38,014 bases of DNA from Burkholderiales bacterium (GTDB lineage Bacteria; Pseudomonadota; Gammaproteobacteria; Burkholderiales; Burkholderiaceae_C). The stretch is from contig RXJQ01000042.1 of NCBI GenBank assembly GCA_003963115.1, forward strand, positions 1 through 38,014, in the 5' to 3' direction. Position 1 is the stretch's first letter, and the number at the start of each line of letters is the position of its first letter. Both the position numbers and the translations under genes were made by a program. The notes under the pieces are model-generated. The model did not search any database. It saw nothing but the letters and a program-made list of their open reading frames with translations, and was not told the origin of the DNA. Below, one piece after another: positions 35,440 to 38,014 of this stretch.

Positions 35440-35934
35440 TCAGTAGCGCAACGGCCCGCACTTGTAGTCAGGGCTGGGGATCTCGGTGCAACGCTCGAAC
35501 GCCTCCGATTTGATGCCACCGGTTGCGTTGCGGTAGGGGCCGAAGCAGGCCTGGCTTTCAGCATACAGGCGGCGCCAGGTACCGCAGTCGGTTGAGTCTG
35601 TCACGCCTTGGGCAGGTCGCTTGACGAAGCCTGCTGGGTCGGAGGCTGAAGATGGCTTGGGCGGTGAGGCCGGACTGCCTGGATTTTTTTGCCCGGTGGC
35701 ATCTTCTGCGGCGGCCTTCTCGCGTGCAGCATGTTCGTCTGCCTGCTTCTTGCGCTCCGGCGAGACCTCGAACTGGCTGGAATCGATGGCCTTGGCCGAC
35801 TTCCTGTACTTTGTGGGCACGACGTCGGAAACGTGCGTGTGCCCTTGATCGTCCACCCAACGGTAGACGATTGAAGCTTGAGTCGCGACCAAGGTGCCCA
35901 GCAGGGCAGCACCGACGATCAGTTTGCGTGGCAT
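35440..35934 (-). CDS. DUF4124-domain periplasmic protein
   Basis: The 164-residue product has a signal peptide (MPRKLIVGAALLGTLVATQA). The DUF4124 motif SIVYRWVDDQGHTHVSDVVP follows. After it come a charged Lys/Glu stretch, a Ser/Pro linker and a C-terminal part with four Cys (DSTDCGTWRRLY, QACFGPY, ERCTEIP, YKCGPL) that may form two disulfides. DUF4124 proteins are common in Burkholderiales; their function is unknown. It is probably independent of the genes on either side. Confidence 0.88.
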   Translation of the reverse strand: MPRKLIVGAALLGTLVATQASIVYRWVDDQGHTHVSDVVPTKYRKSAKAIDSSQFEVSPERKKQADEHAAREKAAAEDATGQKNPGSPASPPKPSSASDPAGFVKRPAQGVTDSTDCGTWRRLYAESQACFGPYRNATGGIKSEAFERCTEIPSPDYKCGPLRY

Positions 35935-35973
35935 GTTCAGGACCTCGTTGAGCGGCCATTATGGTCGCCGTGC

Positions 35974-37068
35974 TCAACGGTGGCTGCCGTGCCGGGATGC
36001 GCGCCGATCGAGCACATAGATCTGCTTGCTTGGGGTGGACCGCAAGGTGTCGACGTACAAGCCACCGGGGTACTCATCGGTCAGGATGTGTTGTAGTCGC
36101 ATCGATGTGAGCAGCGCGCCGCCAAGGGACATGGTGATTTCATAGAGCCCGTGTGGCTTGTGCGCTGGGTCGCCATCCAGCACCACACTGCCGGTTTCAC
36201 CCATGCCCGCGCGCCTGCAAAACCGGGCACCTGGCCCAAAGGCCACGGCCACAAAGGTCACGAGCCTGGTGTCGTCGAGCGAGAAGACAGCCTGGCAGAG
36301 CAGACGGGCCATGGACCAATGGAGGAAGGCGCCGATCCGGGTCTCCTCCCAAGGCGAATCGGGTTTGATGCTGGCCAGACCGGCAACGTAGACATACCGG
36401 GCGGAGCGCAGGGAGCTGCCGCTGTCGTCGTCGGCCAGCATGTAGTCGGCCAGATCGAACTCATCGAGCATGCCATGCCGAAGCTGATCAACGAAAGCAG
36501 GCGTGACCGGCGCGAAGTCAAAGTAGCCCACCGCAGTGTTGCGCGCATCGCGCACTATGGCCATGGTATTGGGGTTGCGGAAGTGCCATTCCAGGTCGGC
36601 GAACAGGCTGGGTGTCTCGCCATGCCATCGCTGGCGGGCGATGCTGTGGGCATCGATCTTGTCCTTGAGCGTGGCGGGGAAGGTCAGGGTCAAGGGGTAG
36701 CGCACTTCGCCCAGCTCGCCCTTGTCTTCCTGGAAGAACTCGAAGATGGCCTCGGGGATGCTGTGCGTGGCCCATTTGGTGACGCCTCGCAGCAGTCGCC
36801 ACAGCAGTGGCCAGCGGTGCTCCAACTGCACACGGGTCTCGTAGCCCCAGACGAGCCACACGCCAGTGAGCAGCAGCGCCAGGGGGAGGTAGAGCAGCCC
36901 GAACGGTGGCGCGAGGGTCCCACCGGCCGCATGCGCCAGCCAAGCATGGAGCTTGTCAATGGTGATCCACAGGCCCGAGAGCGCGATGATCAGCACCAGC
37001 AGGTCTTCGGACTCGAAGCGGCGCAGCGACTTCACGATGGCATGGGTGAGCCCTGGAGCTGACGGCAT
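35974..37068 (-). CDS. Unrecognised membrane-anchored protein
   Basis: The 364-residue product is not one I recognise. It has two N-terminal membrane helices (LLVLIIALSGLWITI near 23-37 and LLYLPLALLLTGVWLVWG near 58-75). A soluble domain of about 280 residues follows, ending in RRASRHGSHR. A middle stretch (AIVRDARNTAVGYFDFAPV ... RYVYVAGLASIKPDSPWEETRIG) has the alternating strand pattern of GNAT-like acyltransferase folds, a weak resemblance only. The ATG at 37068 is preceded by GGGGAG; the longer in-frame reading starts at a TTG that overlaps this ribosome site. It is 70 bp downstream of the binding-protein-like gene and may be co-transcribed with it. Confidence 0.75.
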   Translation of the reverse strand: MPSAPGLTHAIVKSLRRFESEDLLVLIIALSGLWITIDKLHAWLAHAAGGTLAPPFGLLYLPLALLLTGVWLVWGYETRVQLEHRWPLLWRLLRGVTKWATHSIPEAIFEFFQEDKGELGEVRYPLTLTFPATLKDKIDAHSIARQRWHGETPSLFADLEWHFRNPNTMAIVRDARNTAVGYFDFAPVTPAFVDQLRHGMLDEFDLADYMLADDDSGSSLRSARYVYVAGLASIKPDSPWEETRIGAFLHWSMARLLCQAVFSLDDTRLVTFVAVAFGPGARFCRRAGMGETGSVVLDGDPAHKPHGLYEITMSLGGALLTSMRLQHILTDEYPGGLYVDTLRSTPSKQIYVLDRRASRHGSHR

Positions 37069-37138
37069 GGCGCATCTCCCCTTGAAGTAGGGAGTCAAGC
37101 ATACGGAGCGGGAGATGGCTTGTCCACCCAGGGCAGGA

Positions 37139-37909
37139 TCAGCGCGGCGCGTGTACGGTCAGCATCTTGCTGAGCTCGCCTGCGTTGCCCAACGCGGTCA
37201 GCCGCTGGTTGATCAGCGCCAGGATCTTGTCCGCCTGGTCGGCCTTGGGACTGAGCATGAAGTACAGGGCGACCATGTCGGCGCCGGGCACAGGGCGGCC
37301 GGCCGGTGGTTCGGGCTCGGCATCGAACCGGCCCAAGCGGGCGAATCCCGCGATCACCTCGGCGTATTCGATGAACATGTCGCAGCGGCGCAGCTTGAGC
37401 CGGCCCATCATCGCATCCAGGCTGTTGCTGCCGGTGTCGATGTCATCGGTGCTCAGGCCGAGCGAGGCGTAGTTGTAGTTCAGGAAGCCGCACAGCTTGT
37501 ACTGCCGCAGGTCTGCCATGTCTCTCACAGCGGGCTCGCTTTTCCAGACGGATGGCAGGAAGAAGTAGCTGGGTGTCAGCCAGAGATAGGGCTTGGAGAA
37601 CTGGTACTGGCGGGCGCGCTCGACGTTGTAGGTGCCGCCCATCGCGATCTGAAAAGTCTTGCCGCTGGCGACTTCGGCCACGCACCGCCCCCAGGGGATC
37701 AGCGTGAAGTCGATCTTGTAGACACTGCCGCTGAATACGCGGGTCAGCACGTCGGGTGAATAGCCGGTGACCTGGCTGGTTTTGCTGCCGTTTTCGCGCT
37801 TGAAATAGGAGGAGGGAGGCCACTCTGCCTGGCCTCCGCAGGCGTGCAGGGTGGTCTGGGCTGCGGCGGTGTCGGCGTGGTTGCCAATGCAACCCAGTAC
37901 AGCTGCCAT
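37139..37909 (-). CDS. SBP_bac_3-like periplasmic protein, 5' end hit by IS630
   Basis: The product, about 256 residues from ATG 37909, resembles family 3 extracellular solute-binding proteins. It has WPPSSYFKRENG and QVTGYSPDVLTRVF near the start, then TLIPWGRCVAEVASGKTFQIA, YNVERARQYQFSKPY and CDMFIEYAEVIAG. This is the usual 'bind polar amino acid' layout, found also in lone sensors without a transporter. The N-terminus MAAVLGCIGNHADTAAAQ looks like the second half of a signal peptide. The reading frame continues upstream through Arg-Gln-Leu-Leu into IS630 sequence at 37921, where the target TA lies. The original start was therefore probably removed and export may be lost. TTG 37912 and CTG 37915 are alternative starts. 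No ABC genes are adjacent. Confidence 0.7.
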   Translation of the reverse strand: MAAVLGCIGNHADTAAAQTTLHACGGQAEWPPSSYFKRENGSKTSQVTGYSPDVLTRVFSGSVYKIDFTLIPWGRCVAEVASGKTFQIAMGGTYNVERARQYQFSKPYLWLTPSYFFLPSVWKSEPAVRDMADLRQYKLCGFLNYNYASLGLSTDDIDTGSNSLDAMMGRLKLRRCDMFIEYAEVIAGFARLGRFDAEPEPPAGRPVPGADMVALYFMLSPKADQADKILALINQRLTALGNAGELSKMLTVHAPR

Positions 37910-37965
37910 CAACAGCTGCCTAGTGTTGTGTCCTGCAAATAACTGGCATTAATCTTGAATGCCAT

Positions 37966-37992
37966 GCGGTATCTTGGGAACGGAGATACCGC
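37966..37992 (+). promoter_or_regulatory. Hairpin over the transposase ribosome binding site
   Basis: GCGGTATCT (37966-37974) and AGATACCGC (37984-37992) are a perfect 9-bp inverted repeat with a 9-nt loop. The Shine-Dalgarno-like GGAGA (37982-37986) lies partly in the right arm and the start codon is two bases on. Such a fold would hinder translation. Confidence 0.6.
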
Positions 37993-37993
37993 G

Positions 37994-38014
37994 ATGAGAA
38001 CAGGCCGACCAAAG
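37994..38014 (+). CDS. IS630-family transposase, first 7 codons
   Basis: Only MRTGRPK is in the window. This start is characteristic of a common IS630-type transposase N-terminus (MRTGRPKA...), which continues into a helix-turn-helix and a DDE catalytic domain. The identification rests on this short stretch plus the TA border and the interrupted gene next to it. Confidence 0.7.

Larger units (their letters stand above)
37921..38014 (+). mobile_element. IS630-family insertion sequence, left end
   Basis: The element starts after the TA at 37921-37922, the dinucleotide that IS630/Tc1-type elements duplicate, with GTGTTGTGTCCTGCAAATAA as the likely terminal sequence. It carries the start of a transposase gene at 37994 and runs out of the window. 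The right end and second TA cannot be seen. Confidence 0.75.

Overview
The window is high-GC (roughly 60-65% by eye) bacterial chromosome, most likely from a betaproteobacterium of the order Burkholderiales. The reasons are the tRNA-Leu-tig-clpP-clpX-lon block, a PEP-CTERM protein, DUF4124 and DUF5672 proteins, and protein sequences typical of that order. The genus cannot be fixed from this sequence alone; a relative of Aquabacterium, Leptothrix or Rubrivivax would fit.

Layout. Bases 1-1498 (minus) hold the 5' part of a secreted protein built of DUF11-like repeats. Bases 1683-2740 are degraded: a frameshifted TMEM175-type potassium channel gene, a possible peptidase remnant, and a 100-bp element bounded by a perfect 17-bp inverted repeat. 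Bases 2740-9061 (plus) are the conserved core: tRNA-Leu(UAG), trigger factor, ClpP, ClpX and Lon, which are protein folding and quality-control functions. Bases 9185-9260 and 23503-23578 are two identical tRNA-Gly(GCC) genes in direct orientation with similar promoters. They bracket about 14 kb of minus-strand genes: a PEP-CTERM protein, a five-gene operon (two tandem solute-binding-like paralogues, ABC ATPase, giant FtsX-type permease, AttH-like lipocalin protein), a D-amino-acid dehydrogenase, tRNA-Leu(UAA), and a complete DevBCA/TolC-like tripartite ABC exporter.

Bases 23639-25988 hold a PaaK-like CoA ligase and a tandem universal-stress protein, apparently one operon. A perfect FNR/ANR palindrome lies at its 5' end. 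A weaker FNR-like site lies before the ABC exporter, so this part may respond to oxygen. After tRNA-Cys, bases 26348-35433 (plus) form a block with a LapB/LapC/LapE-like type I secretion system followed by an O-GlcNAc-transferase-like (SPINDLY) enzyme and two further putative glycosyltransferases. I infer that a secreted protein, encoded outside the window, may be glycosylated in the cytoplasm and exported by this transporter.

The right end (minus) has a DUF4124 protein, an unrecognised membrane-anchored protein and a periplasmic binding-protein-like gene. The 5' end of the last gene is interrupted by an IS630-family element whose transposase start codon is just inside the window. A 9-bp-stem hairpin covers part of the transposase ribosome binding site.

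The most interesting leads are the secretion-plus-glycosylation block, the five-gene SBP/ABC/AttH operon, the FNR-controlled CoA ligase/stress-protein pair and the 100-bp palindromic element.
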